NCBI GenBank assembly: GCA_003117195.1
Contig: BDSI01000010.1
Location: 124,001 to 188,000, forward strand
DNA: 64,000 bases
Direction: 5' to 3'
Source: Eudorina sp. 2006-703-Eu-15
Lineage: Eukaryota; Chlorophyta; Chlorophyceae; Chlamydomonadales; Volvocaceae
In this document: positions 40,856 through 52,350 of the stretch, in pieces
Layout: each line of letters starts with the position of its first letter
Position numbering within the stretch: position 1 is the first letter of the stretch
The notes under the pieces: model-generated
Told to the model about the DNA's origin: nothing
Seen by the model: the letters and a program-made list of their open reading frames with translations, nothing else
Database searches by the model: none
Position numbers and translations under genes: made by a program

Positions 40856-41803
40856 CTGCGGGGCGCGGTGATTGACAAGGGACAGGTTGATATAAACTGG
40901 CGCAAGGCATATGTAGTGGGCCGCTTGCATTAATGTCCGTAACTGCACGGGTTTTTAGAAGAAAACGTGATAGGAATCGAACGTTGTTTGAGTCGGCTTG
41001 CGAGACATGCAGCAACGCTTCGCGCGAAAGAGTAGTTACGTCGGCGTACCACGCAAGTCGTTCGACTCAGACGCAAGCAAGATGGCCGCTCGCCAACAGC
41101 TCGATGCGGATTCATAATTATATGGATATGCGTCAAGTGCGGTTGCCAAATGCATTTCTGCCGGCAGCTGGCCGGTAATGCAAATACGGAATAGCTGGAA
41201 CACCTGTCCGTATTGACCGGAAACATACAGGGCAGGGCTGAAAGGACATGGATATGACATTCTGTTGAAGCCTCCTAGCCTGGAAGGGTGCTGGGGCGTG
41301 CCACCTCGTGAGCCTTGCCTTGTCTCATCCTGACGTGCTTCGCGCTTGCTAGTACTCCTTTTCAGCAGCCCAGATAGAAATAACTTATCCATAAGTATGG
41401 TTGATAGTTACTCGCTGCTCAAACAGCAGCGCCCGCATTAAGGCGTCGATAAGGCAAATGCGGGAAACCAATGTCTTCATAAAGGCATGTCAGATTACTG
41501 TACATCGTCTATTCAGTTAATATTGTGCACAATTACAGCATGACGGTATGGGTGAGCCCGTAGCGGTCTGGAAATTTGCAAATTTCGTAGCCGTACATGA
41601 AGGGACTTGCTTCCCTTCTCAAGCTTCGTGTCCTTGGATTACAGCAGAGTATGCTGCATTCTGAGTACTTGGCGTTGAACTGCTGCAGAGATTACGAGGA
41701 CTCGCTTGCAGGGTGTTGCCTTCATAGGGGTGTAGTCAACCTTGCTTTTATTTCGTCGCTTGGATTTGCAATTGATAGCTAGAGACTACACCAATACAGG
41801 CGG
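40856..41803. other. Divergent intergenic region between the BTB gene and PIS
   Basis: Probably holds the missing 5' exon(s) of the BTB gene and both promoters. A minus-strand ATG frame at 41036-41392 (MDKLFLSGLLKRSTSKREAR onward) is a candidate 5' exon, but I found no donor that joins it to 40855 in the required phase. PIS starts at 41804 on the other strand. Confidence 0.45.
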
Positions 41804-44800
41804 ATGGGGTTCTTCTCACGTCACGCCAGTGTATATTTGTATGTGCCGAACTTAATAGGTATGGCCCGATACGGTGGCAGTGCAAAATCCTTATGAGGTT
41901 CATAACTGTCTCCGGCTGATCCACCCCTAACTTCAGGATATGCCCGCGTGGCTGCGGCCATCTACGCTTTCGGCGTGGCTTTCTCCAGTCCATACCAATG
42001 CGTCATCGCATACTTTATGAGCTTCGTTTGTGATGAGCTTGATGGGCGGTTTGCCCGGATGCTAAACCAGACGTCCACCCTTGGCGCAGTGTTGGACATG
42101 GTCACCGACAGGTGAGTTCAAAAAGTGTGTTTTATACATGTTTCACGCCACCACGACCCGTTCTGTGGTCGTCTCCACCCTACAGCTCGAGTGGGTCTCG
42201 CAAGGCGCGCGCGTGCCTGTATGCAGCACCCCTGTGTGCGGCTTTTACCCCGACCACCCCTCGCCCGCGGCCATGTCTCCCAACAGAAATGCCGTTTGTC
42301 CTGCCCCGACTAACCCCTGCCATGGACTCTGGGCCAGGCCTTGGCAACGGCTGCCCTGCAGCCCGCGCTTGCCTCTGTTGCGAAATGCGCACCCAGCCCC
42401 CAGGCCCCCAGGCCCCCGGGCCTGGGGGCTGGTTGGCAGACATCACGTCCGGGTACGGACGTGATGTCTGCCACCTCGGCGTTCAAGAACCTGCTGCGGC
42501 TGCAGCTGCACTCTTATGACCTCGATGCAACTGCCCCTGCGGCTTGCTCCCCGTGCCGCGCAGACTGGCCACGACGGGGCTGCTGCTGGTGGTGACCATG
42601 GTCTACCCCGCCTTGCACGTGTTCGCAATCGTCCTCATCTTCCTGGACATCTTCAGCCACTGGTTCCAAATGTATGCCTCGTTGGCGGTCGGCGCCACAA
42701 CGCACAAGGTGCGGGACAGCATGAGGTGCATAAAATGCGCATGAAGCGGCATATGCGGTATGGGATAGTCGGATGGCGTGGGGGCGACAGGCAGCGGACA
42801 GGTGACATAACGAGAATCGGGAAGGGGCAGTAGTGATGGGAAGGGGGGTGCGCTCAGACACATGTTGTGGCCTCCAGCGTTGCTGTCGCACCGCACCACG
42901 CCTCCCGCCGTTGTGCGCTGCCTGCAAATCCGGGCGACATCAAATGCGGCTTCCTCCTCCGCGGCCCGCAGGACGTCAAGAGCAAGAGCTGGCTGGTCCG
43001 GACCTATTACAGCAACCGGCTGTTTATGGGGTACTGCTGCGTCTGCTGCGAGGTGCTCTACCTCGTGGTGAGTGCGGGGCCCAGGTTGGCTGGCGGGCGG
43101 GTCCGGGAGGGTGGGCAGGCGGGCCCGGGAGGCCGGGCAGGCGGGCCCAGAAGGCCGGGCCGGGGGCGCGCATTGCTCAGGAGGGGTAGCGGAGCCCATG
43201 GAGACTTGCCGACGGGTGAAGGCGCTCGTCACCGCCAATGCAGCCGTCAGGCGCTTGACCTCGCGGCGGTGAGGGCACCGGCCTGTGCTGCGGTGCGCGG
43301 AGTGCGCAGAAAGCGGGGCGGTGGGAAGAATCGGGTGGATAGATCCACGAGGTTATGCTGCCGGGCTTCCCGCGCGTGGAGCTTTGTTTGCGCTGGGGAG
43401 GCAGCGCAATCCTGCAAGGTCCAGCCCAGGAGGTTTCGGCGCTTCAGCTTCCCAGTATGCACGGGGTCTCTGAACCCTCCGGGCCTCGAAGCGGTTCAGG
43501 CGCTGATGTCCCTGTGCGGCGTCCAGTAACCAGTGATCATTGACTAGCACGGGAGGGCCTGGCTGCCGAGTCGGCTTTCATCTGGTCTGGACCCCATATC
43601 GGCAGGCGCGGACCGCTCACCGCGATTGCCCTGGATCAGGACTGGCATGGTCTGTCCCTCCGTCCTCGTCACACCTGCCGTCCTGTCCTGCAGTCCTGGC
43701 CCCACCTGCCAACTTGTCCGCACACTACGTTCCTCGTATCCTATACCCGCCTGCCCTCGAGACCGTCCCGCGTCCTGTGCCCTCGCACCGCACTGGCAGG
43801 TGTACGCGTCAAAGTGGCCTCAGCTGATGCAGTTCGCGGTGCCGCTACCGGGGACAGCAGCCGCGGCGCTCCAATCACACGTGGCGGACCTGGCGCCAGG
43901 TGCGCGGAACCCTTGGGCGCACTGGCCGGGGCCTGTAACATCAGCATCGGGGCGCACTGGCCGGGGCCTGTAACATCAGCATCGGGGCGCACTGGCCGGG
44001 GCCTGTAACATCAGCATCCGGGCGCACTGGCCGGGGCCTGTAACATCAGCATCGGGGCGCACTGGCCGGGGCCTGTAACATCAGCATCGGGGCGCACTGG
44101 CCGGGGCCTGTAACATCAGCATCGGGGCGCACTGGCCGGGGCCCATCGCATGCTGGCATGCATCCGGGGTTCCATCCGACGTCGCACTCGACTTGGCGGA
44201 CCGTCGCAGGCGATTTTGTAGCAAGGCAGGGAGGTAACGGGAACGCACCGGGTGTTGCATCGGCCGTCCTGATGCCGCCGCAAATCCCCTCGCTGGTGAC
44301 GTGGTGATGGTCTCCCTCGCTCCCCGCTCCCCCGTGTGCGCGATGGCGATTTATTAGTGCTGGTGCGCTTCACCAGCGCGTCGGGGCTGCCGGTGATGAC
44401 CGTGTTTGGGCTGCTAGCCATCCCAGGCTTCCTCACAAAACAGGTGCGCGTCTGCGGAGGGTTCCGGACGTTTCGCGTCACTGCTACCTGCTGGTTTGAT
44501 GGCTTTCTGCGGTTTCGCTTGCGGTAGTTTTAAAAGGGTGCCTGCCTTGATTTGGAAAGGGTGACTACCTTGATCTGGAAAGGGCGGAGGTTCCGGGGGC
44601 CGCATGTATTGCAGTTGTCGCGGCGACACCCGCGTGGGTTGCCGAGGGGTCAGGCGCGGTGTCGTAGGAGCGGCGTTCTGTTCGGTTCGGTTCGGGACAG
44701 AACAGGACAGGACGGGCTGTGTCCGCAGCAGCGTCTTGAGCCGAGCGCGGTCGTTCCCACGCAGCGTCTGAACTTGTTCGCGAAGTGTCTGAACACTTGA

Positions 44801-45125
44801 TCGAAAAGCAGGCCAAACAAGTCAGGGAAGGTGCGACTGCGACACAGGGCGCGTTGTGGGCTCCCAAAAGTAGTGTTTGTGGTGGCGCCGAAACCAACGC
44901 CCGTTCCTGGCCACAACCCACCTGCAACCGGTGCCTGTCGTCCATGTAGCGTCCAACGGCCGTTTTGACCTGTCACACCCGGCGTGCCGCTCTTGATCAC
45001 CCCGTCTTCACTGTGCCGCCCGTTCCCTCTCCTCACAGATCTGCAACTGGGTGCAGCTTCGTACGGCAGCAGATCAGCTGATCGCGTACGACAGGAAGAA
45101 GCAAGAACAACAGAAAGCCCGATGA
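41804..45125 (+). CDS. PIS: Phosphatidylinositol synthase (CDP-diacylglycerol-inositol 3-phosphatidyltransferase)
   Basis: Seven exons with matching phases (41804-41858, 41937-42111, 42564-42708, 42972-43067, 43800-43899, 44358-44443, 45039-45125) encode 247 aa, normal for the family. The enzyme joins CDP-diacylglycerol and myo-inositol to make phosphatidylinositol and CMP in the ER membrane. Exon 2 holds the complete CDP-alcohol phosphatidyltransferase motif: DELDGRFAR, eight residues, then GAVLDMVTD, with all four aspartates present. Supporting family segments are VYLYVPNLIGYARVAAAIYA at the start, FLDIFSHWFQMYASLAVGA, YYSNRLFMGYCCVCCEVLYL, MTVFGLLAIPGFLTKQ and the C-terminal ICNWVQLRTAADQLIAYDRK. 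Several segments are hydrophobic membrane spans. Exon 5 (VYASKWPQLMQFAVPLP) is the least conserved and its boundaries are the least certain. Confidence 0.9.
43917..44145. repeat. 35-bp minisatellite in a PIS intron
   Basis: Six full copies plus a partial of a 35-bp unit (CACTGGCCGGGGCCTGTAAC then ATCAGCATCGGGGCG), starting 18 nt after exon 5 of PIS. Copies are near-identical (one unit has ATCC for ATCG). Confidence 0.95.
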
Positions 45126-46320
45126 CGGTCGCGTCACCACCGGATATTGGGTGGGACTGCGGGGCCTGCTAAGGGCCCTTCTTCGGGGCCGGCTGAGGGC
45201 CCCAGGACCCCGACCAGGGTCAGAGCCAGGCTGAGGTGCTGCCCTGCGCCTTCAGGTGGTGATCTCATGGGATTGTACCTCGAGGCGCGCGCGCGCGCGC
45301 GCGTGCTCTTGGCGGTCTGGACGGTGGTTGATCGGGTTCAAATTTCGTTGTTTTTCCCAAAATTTACCAGGATAGCGTTGGCGGGGTCGGATGGGCAACC
45401 GGGGCGAGACGGGGGACCGACCGGAAGGACAGGAGGGGCGTGTGCGTTGGGCTCCAGCTGTGGGCCTCATGGAGGCGTAGGCGTAGGTATTAAGAACCCG
45501 AATCACACGACTGTGTGTCGACAGGACAGGATACAAGGGTTTCAACGTACATGAGGGATGAGCCTGTACCGTAGGACGCTTCTTAAACGAAACGGGGACA
45601 TACAAGCTCGTGGCGACCCGGCTGTTGTCCCCGGGGACTACGTCATCGCGTGCATATTCGATCCTTGGCAAATCGCTTGGAGGGGGTTCGCCGTCGTGCG
45701 TTGGCTCGGACAGGAGTCAAGGGATATCGACCGCGCCTTTGTTGGACGGGACAAGAAGGGGCCGAGAAAAGGATCCAACTTGCCGGACAACTTCGTCCTG
45801 ACGACGTCGTCCTCACGCTTGCCTTGAGTTGTCTGGAGGGTTCGGTCCTGGGGCAGGGTCCATCCGGGCCTACTACGCCTTTATGCGCCGAATGTGACCA
45901 CTTCATCCGTTTTGCCGCGCAGCGGGCCGAAAACCACGTCTGTCAGGGCCTGCACATCGCGGTTTTGTGGGCCGCCCGCGACGCGCAGCGGACGGCGGTC
46001 CATCCTCTTGTGAGCCAGAGATTGCGGCCTTGAGCTGTCGCTGTCACCCTCCGTCACTGGATCCGGATTCGGACCCCACATGCCCGCACGGGGGGAGAAG
46101 AGACGATTGCGTGTCAGGGTCTTCAACGGTCATTAGCAACATAGTTCTGCGGGTCCTAGCAGGGACTGGGCGTGAAGCACGGGCAGCAGGGTCCGGTTGC
46201 CGTACGTACTTGTGCAGGGACCATTACGTGGTTGCAAGTTGGCGACCCGGTCATTATGACCCACGGGCCCCAAAACGTCAGGTCCTGGGCGGACGCCCTC
46301 AACGCCACTAACAAACCACG

Positions 46321-46345
46321 GGTCCACCTTGTAACGGTTAATAAT
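46321..46345. repeat. Dispersed GGTCCACCTTGTAACGGTTA motif
   Basis: Exact 20-bp core followed by ATAATAAAAA. Confidence 0.65.
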
Positions 46346-46802
46346 AAAAACCACTGTTACAACTACTGCTACCACAGGTCCATCACTTGCTACCGCAAGT
46401 TGAAGAAAATAAAACAGTCAAGCCTATGTGCAGCTGGGGGCACCTGTCCCCAGGCGGTTGACGGCGCCGCACGACATAACGAGTTAACGACTGTCACTCT
46501 GTTAGCATCATTATGCCGGACATCGGCCAGTCAAAAAGGTGACGGTAACGACAGGATCGTAAGGAGGGCCTCACGGCATATGTTGCACGCGCAGTCGCCT
46601 TGAAAACGTCGTACTGCCGTCCTGGTTGCTCTTTAGAGGGACGTGACTGCACGTCTATTTTGAGCCTGAACCCGCCAGGCCTGCTGTACAAGGAGCCCCG
46701 TTCCCTGGCGCGATGTCCTTCCGAGTCTGACCGTCTGGTCCTGCTTCGATACGTTGCCAACAGAGGACCCTGGCCCAGCAGCAACCCTCAGCAACATCCA
46801 TC

Positions 46803-46895
46803 CAATCACCGATGACCCGCGGGGTCCGTTGTACCATCCTTAATTTCATCCAAAACCAACCCATACTTCCGCGGGGCCCGCTGTAACATCCTTAA
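46803..46895. repeat. Two successive GGGGTCCGYTGTA..ATCCTTAAT terminus-like copies
   Basis: Copy 1 reads ATCACCGATGACCCGCGGGG then TCCGTTGTACCATCCTTAAT; copy 2 about 50 bp on reads CCGCGGGGCCCGCTGTAACA then TCCTTAATAATA. Both match the block ending at 57805. Confidence 0.6.
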
Positions 46896-47393
46896 TAATA
46901 CTACTTTCCACAGTTCATGACCCTAAAATCGAACCGCGGGGATGCCATTGGTTCGAGACTTTAACATTTCGCATCATGAAGGCTTAGGACAGGCACCTTT
47001 TATGGCATCAATGGCAACGCCGAAGAACAAACAGGCCAAGTCGAGTCAGCCGCTGTCAGCTGTAGAACGCGGGCCAGTCTCCCAGTCAGCCCGTGGGTCA
47101 ACCACAGGACGATGTACGGCATGTACGGCAAGCATTGCGACGACACCTCGGGCCTGCGACGACGGTGCGGACCCCGAGTACCGTGTCCTGCGTTGACGAC
47201 AGTACGCAGGGCCCTTGCATGCCCCCGACCACCCGCGGCCACGGGCTGGGTGTATATATGTGTCTGGGCCGTTTCCTTCTCAACCCCCGGCCACGCACGG
47301 CGCCACCCCCGCCATCCAACCGCCCACCGTGTGGCCTGCTACCTGGGCAAGGACCAGAAAGCGTCCGCCCGCCGCAAAAGTGTTCCATTCTAG

Positions 47394-47717
<324 letters not shown>

Positions 47718-48489
47718 TGACGTCGGATGCGTATCGCCGGTCCGTACAGGAAGACGCCTGCAACGCCGCCTTGCATACCCCGTGACCCCGACAAGGCGGC
47801 CTTGTATATACGGCAGGCGGGGCCAAGTGCAAATGCACCCCGTACGGCACGGGCGGGGGTTTGCGTGTCTGCCCTTCCGGGCCCCGGACCCGCACCAGAT
47901 GCTGGTGCGTGTGGCTGGGAGGGGCGTCCCCGAATCCCACACGCGCACACATACACACAACACTCCAGTGTTTCTGGGCGTTAGTCGGCCCCGCGCATGT
48001 CATGCACTCTGCCTAAGAATGTAAGAAACACAATACTCCCTCGTGTCCAAGCAGGTTCCGGAGCCGGCTGTATCCATTACAGTGACTTCTGTATACGGTA
48101 AGTTGCTGTTATTTCCCCCAGATGGCAGATCGGCAGAGTATGGGACAAGAGTCCCCGGCCCCCATGCAGCTGCGTTGTTCCGGCACCAAAATCCAATCAA
48201 GAGCCCGACTCCCCCGGGCGACACATGAGCGCGGACCATACGTTCATATATACCCCGCGTAACATATATATCTCCAATCTCCGGTGACGACATGCAGTAC
48301 TGCGTACTGTGCATCCTGTGACGGTTGGAGGACAGCTCTCCTGCTGCTGCTGCTGCTGATGATGATGCATTATTTGCACATCGCACCCCAGTATTTGTCG
48401 CCGGGCTGGGCGTGTGTCTGCGCTCGCTGTTTCCACGGTTCAACCCCAACCAACACTCAGTCCGAGGGGGTGGGCTTCTTGTTAAACAA

Positions 48490-51400
48490 TCAGTCCGAGT
48501 CATCGCCGCCGCCAGCCGCCTCCCGCAGTGCCCGCATCGTCCCCGACAGCGCGGCCAGCGCCGCCGCCGCCGCCTCCTTCTCCGCGTCGTCGGGCGCCAT
48601 GTCAATCGCGTCGCCCAGGTCCTCCTCCATGTACTTGAACTTCTCCCGCAGCGGCCGCACCTGCATCAGCGTCGAGCCGCTCTCCTGCAGGTGCCGCGAG
48701 TACACCCCACACAGCCGGGCGTAGTAGCCCAGGTGCTGCGCCATGATCGAGTCGTGGACGTAGTTCCGCGACACCGCCTCGTAGTACGCGTTCAGGCCGT
48801 CGCTGCCGAAGCCGCTCCGCAGCACCAGGGCGTACGCCTGCTCCACGGATTGAATCTCGTCGTCGTCGAATTTTTTCTCTCCCTTGGAGGACGGAATCGC
48901 GCCCAGGACGGCCAGCAAAGCGTCCGCCGCGTCGCCGCCTCCAGCAGACGGCTTCACGCTTCCGACGGCGCCGCCCGCAGCTTCCTCCTCCTGCTGCTGC
49001 TGCTGCTGCTGCTCCTGTTGTTGTGGCTGCTGCTGCGGCTCGTCTCCCTGCGGTGCTGGCGCAGGGGCGTCACGGCCTGTCCGGAGGGCGACACGGAAGT
49101 CGCTGAACCACGCGGCCGCACCCGCAGCAGCGGAGGTGAAGTGCTCGGACCGCGGCTCCTCCACCTCGAAGAAGTGGGGCGTGATGCCGTCTGTGCCGTA
49201 CGACTTGTACGACGCCGCCTTGGACCCGGGCAGCGCAAAGACGTCCTCAACCAGCAGCTGCAGGCTCTGCGAGATGCCCCAGGAACTGCCCTTCTGCGCC
49301 TCCGACCCGAACGCCGCCACATGCTCCACCACCCACTCGCCGCGCTCCTCCTCCTCCTCCTCCTCCGCCCCGCGCCCTGCGGCCCGCTGCCGACTGGTGC
49401 GCAGCACGACGCATTTCGACAGGCACATCGCGGTGCCGTACCGCACTACGATGAACAGGCCGCAGTCCTCCTGCCACGGCTGGGCGCACACCTTGGTCAG
49501 CGCGGCGTGGAGCTTCTCCTCGAAGCGCCCGAGGGACTCCCGTCCGCGCAGGCTGAGATGGGTATCGATCTCGCCGCCTGTGGCCTTGGGTACCAGCGAG
49601 AACCCCGTCCGCCGGCTTAGCGCCCGCTGCGCGGCCGGATCCAGGTGGAAGCCCAGCACGTGCGTGAAGATGTTGTCGCTGTACTCCTCTCGGCCGAACA
49701 GCTCCGGAATCGGCAGCTGCTGTGGCGGCGGCGGCGGCGGCGGTTGCGGCGGTTGCGGCGGTTGCTCGAGGGAGGCCGACCGGGCGCGGCCGGGCGTGAA
49801 GATGCCAAAGTTGGCGGGGGAGACGCCGTCCGCGGTGTCGCTCCTGTCGTTGCTGGCCGCCTCCAGCAGCGACGACACCACGCCCGTCTCGTCGGCCGTC
49901 AGATCCGCCAGCTCCTTCAGCCAGGCATAAGGCCCCGCCTCCGGCCTGCCCAGCCACCTGCACTGCGCCGCCCGCACCAGCTCGTCGTACAGCGCCGCCT
50001 CCTGGCCGTACGCGTAGTCATCGGACAGGAACAGCTTGTAGATCGCGAACAGCAGGTCCGGCGCCGCGAAGGCCCGGTAGGCGCGCCCCGCGCCGAACAC
50101 CAGGTACACCCGCAGCCACCCGGGCGACACCGCGCTCTCCGCGGTCGGCGCGTCCAGCGCCTGCTGCCACAGCTCCCCCGCCGGCTGCAGCAGCAGCGAC
50201 GCGCCCGCGCGGTCCCCTGACTGCAGCTGCTGGTAGGCCTCGAACACCGCCCCGCCCACGAAGCCCTCGCCGTGCAGCTCGGAGCTGTAGTTGTTCAGCG
50301 CCTTGCGAAGGTCGTCCACGGCCGCGTGCAGTAGCGCCGTCTTGAGCTTCAGCGGGTTGTATCCGTAAGCGCCCAGCAGGTCGTCGCTGAGCGGGCAGGG
50401 CGTGGCGGTCCAGTCCACCAGGGCCCGGAGCAGGGCGCAGCCGCGCAGTGCGGCCAGGACGTCGGGTCGGAGCACGACTCGCAGCGGCTGCTCCAGGGCG
50501 GAGATGACGCGGTCGAGCAGCGGGTAGCGACGCACCACCATGCGGCCGACCACACGCAGCGTCGCGGGGTCCACGCCGCCCGGGCAGGACTCGAGCATGA
50601 AGCAGAGGGCGTGCAGGATGGGCATCCAGTCCGGCGGCTTCAGGACGGAGAGGGGAGCGGTGAAGAGCGCCTCCAGGGAGAAGGGCAGGAAGTCCTTGGC
50701 GCGGAGGGGCGCCTTGGCCTTGGCGCGGTGCAGCCGCTCGCTCAGCGTCCAGGCCCTGCGGGTTGGCGGGGGTACGAATGATGGCGCAGGTACGGATGAT
50801 GGCAGAGGTACGAATTGATGGCGGGGGTACGAATGATGGCGGGGGTACGAATGATGGCGGGGGTACGAATGATGGCGGGGGTACGAATGATGGCGGGGGT
50901 ACGAATGATGGCGGGTTGGCAGTGATGGGAGGAAGGGCGGTGGGATGAGGGGCGGTGGGATGATGGGCTGCGGAGGCCAAGTGTGGCTTGCCGGTGTGTT
51001 CACGGCTGTGGGCTCAAGCCTTCCTTGTAAATCCGATCTGACCTGACCTGACCTGACCCTGCCTGACCTGACCATTCCTGACACGACCAGACCTGACTGC
51101 CACCAGACCTGATCGGCCCCCGCTGCACGTCTGCGCCCTGCTCACGCCGGCACCATAGGTCAACCATACACCCGTACATCACGGTGCCGTGGCACCCGTC
51201 CGATGTTCCCCTCTGACAGCCTCACCCATTCCATTCACCTATGGTACAACAAAGCCGCACCCGCACCCGCACCCGCGCCCTCACCCGCCCCCGCCCCCGC
51301 CCCCGCCCCCCCCCACCGACCCCTTCCTAACCCCACCCACCTGCAGAAATAATCAGAATGCTGGAAGTCCTCCGCCGTCACGCGCGCGGCGAAGCACCAG

Positions 51401-52350
51401 ACGTAGAAGCCCCGCGACGTGGCGTAGTACTGCCCGCTGCGGTTGATCTCGCGCATGGTGGCCCCCAGGTCCTGCGTGCACCGCCCGGGTGGGGCCGGAC
51501 AGTCGGTCAGTCAGTCGGTTGGTCGGTCGGTAAATCGGCTACGCCATCGGCGGGTATGCCAGGGCATGAGCTCGGGCATGGTCGGGAATTGGGTTCGCGG
51601 GGTGGCACGGGTTGGGTTCGCGGGTTGGCACAGGCTTCCATGGAGCCGGGCATGGTCAAGAGTTGGGTCCGCTGGGTGGCACGATGGAGGGGCACAGCCG
51701 GACCGGAGCCGGACCGGAGCCGGACCGGAGCCGGACCGGAGCCGGACCGGAAAACCAGTCTGCACCACAGGCTGGGGCAAGACAAGCGGGTCTCCCACGC
51801 ACCCGCACCTGCGGGTATTGTGGCGCACACGCCCAGTCCAGCCACAGGTACTTGATCCCGTCGCTGCGCGCCCGGCCCACGACGTACTCCACCAGCGGCG
51901 GCGGCACGGGGCAGGCGTCGGCGCTGCGCGCCGCCTGCAGGTCCGCCGGCTTGGGCCGCGCCCAGCGCCAAGAGATGACCGCCGTGTCAGCCGCACAGCG
52001 GTCCACGTAGTCCGGGAAGGGCACATCCACGAAGCTGCCGGCGGGCAGGTGCTCGTAGCAGGGCACCGACTCGGTAAATTGGGCAAAGCCCTCCACCAGC
52101 AGGAGCCGCACAGGACTGTCGGTGGCGGGTTCCGGAGCTGGGGCTGTCGGCTCGGGTGCTGTGGCTGCTGCAGGCGCCAATCTCAATGACGGGCTTTGGC
52201 GGTCTTGGGACTTCGACCTTGGGGGCGGAGGAGCAGCCGCGGACGGCGGTCGGTTGGCCAGTTCTGCACTGGGCCGCTGCGTCTGGGCCGGCTGCGCGGT
52301 CGCATCCTTGGGGACTGCGGACTGCTTCGGCGGTGGGTCTTGTCGCACAC
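48490..52350 (-). CDS. Large protein with a HET/TIR-like N-terminal module (5' end not resolved)
   Basis: Three minus-strand exons (51809-52350, 51341-51471, 48490-50755; phases agree) give about 978 residues to the stop. After a Pro/Ala-rich stretch comes SVPCYEHLPAGSFVDVPFPD, then VISWRW, GIKYLWLDWACAPQ and, across the junction, ATMREINRSGQYYATSRGFY. The order (W-rich strand, hydrophobic-D-x-x-C-x-x-Q, then M-x-x-I about 10 residues before a Y/W-rich strand) resembles HET domains, a TIR-related fold of fungal incompatibility proteins. This is similarity by eye. The long last exon is mainly alpha-helical in appearance, with Pro-rich, Gln-rich (QQQPQQQEQQQQQQQEEE) and acidic runs and an acidic end GGGDDSD; its core is unrecognised. 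No ATG precedes the HET-like part in frame, so a 5' exon is missing; an AACATAG acceptor at 52351 is the likely junction. Function unknown. Confidence 0.68.
50766..50915. repeat. 18-bp tandem repeat in an intron of the HET-like gene
   Basis: About eight copies of GCGGGGGTACGAATGATG, the first ones degenerate, starting just upstream of the last exon acceptor. On the sense strand the array reads CATCATTCGTACCCCCGC and gives a C-rich tract leading into the acceptor. Confidence 0.95.

Noticed and set aside
43917..44145. CRISPR-like direct repeats
   Set aside because: Head-to-tail minisatellite without spacers, inside a eukaryotic intron; the same holds for the 18-bp array at 50766-50915.
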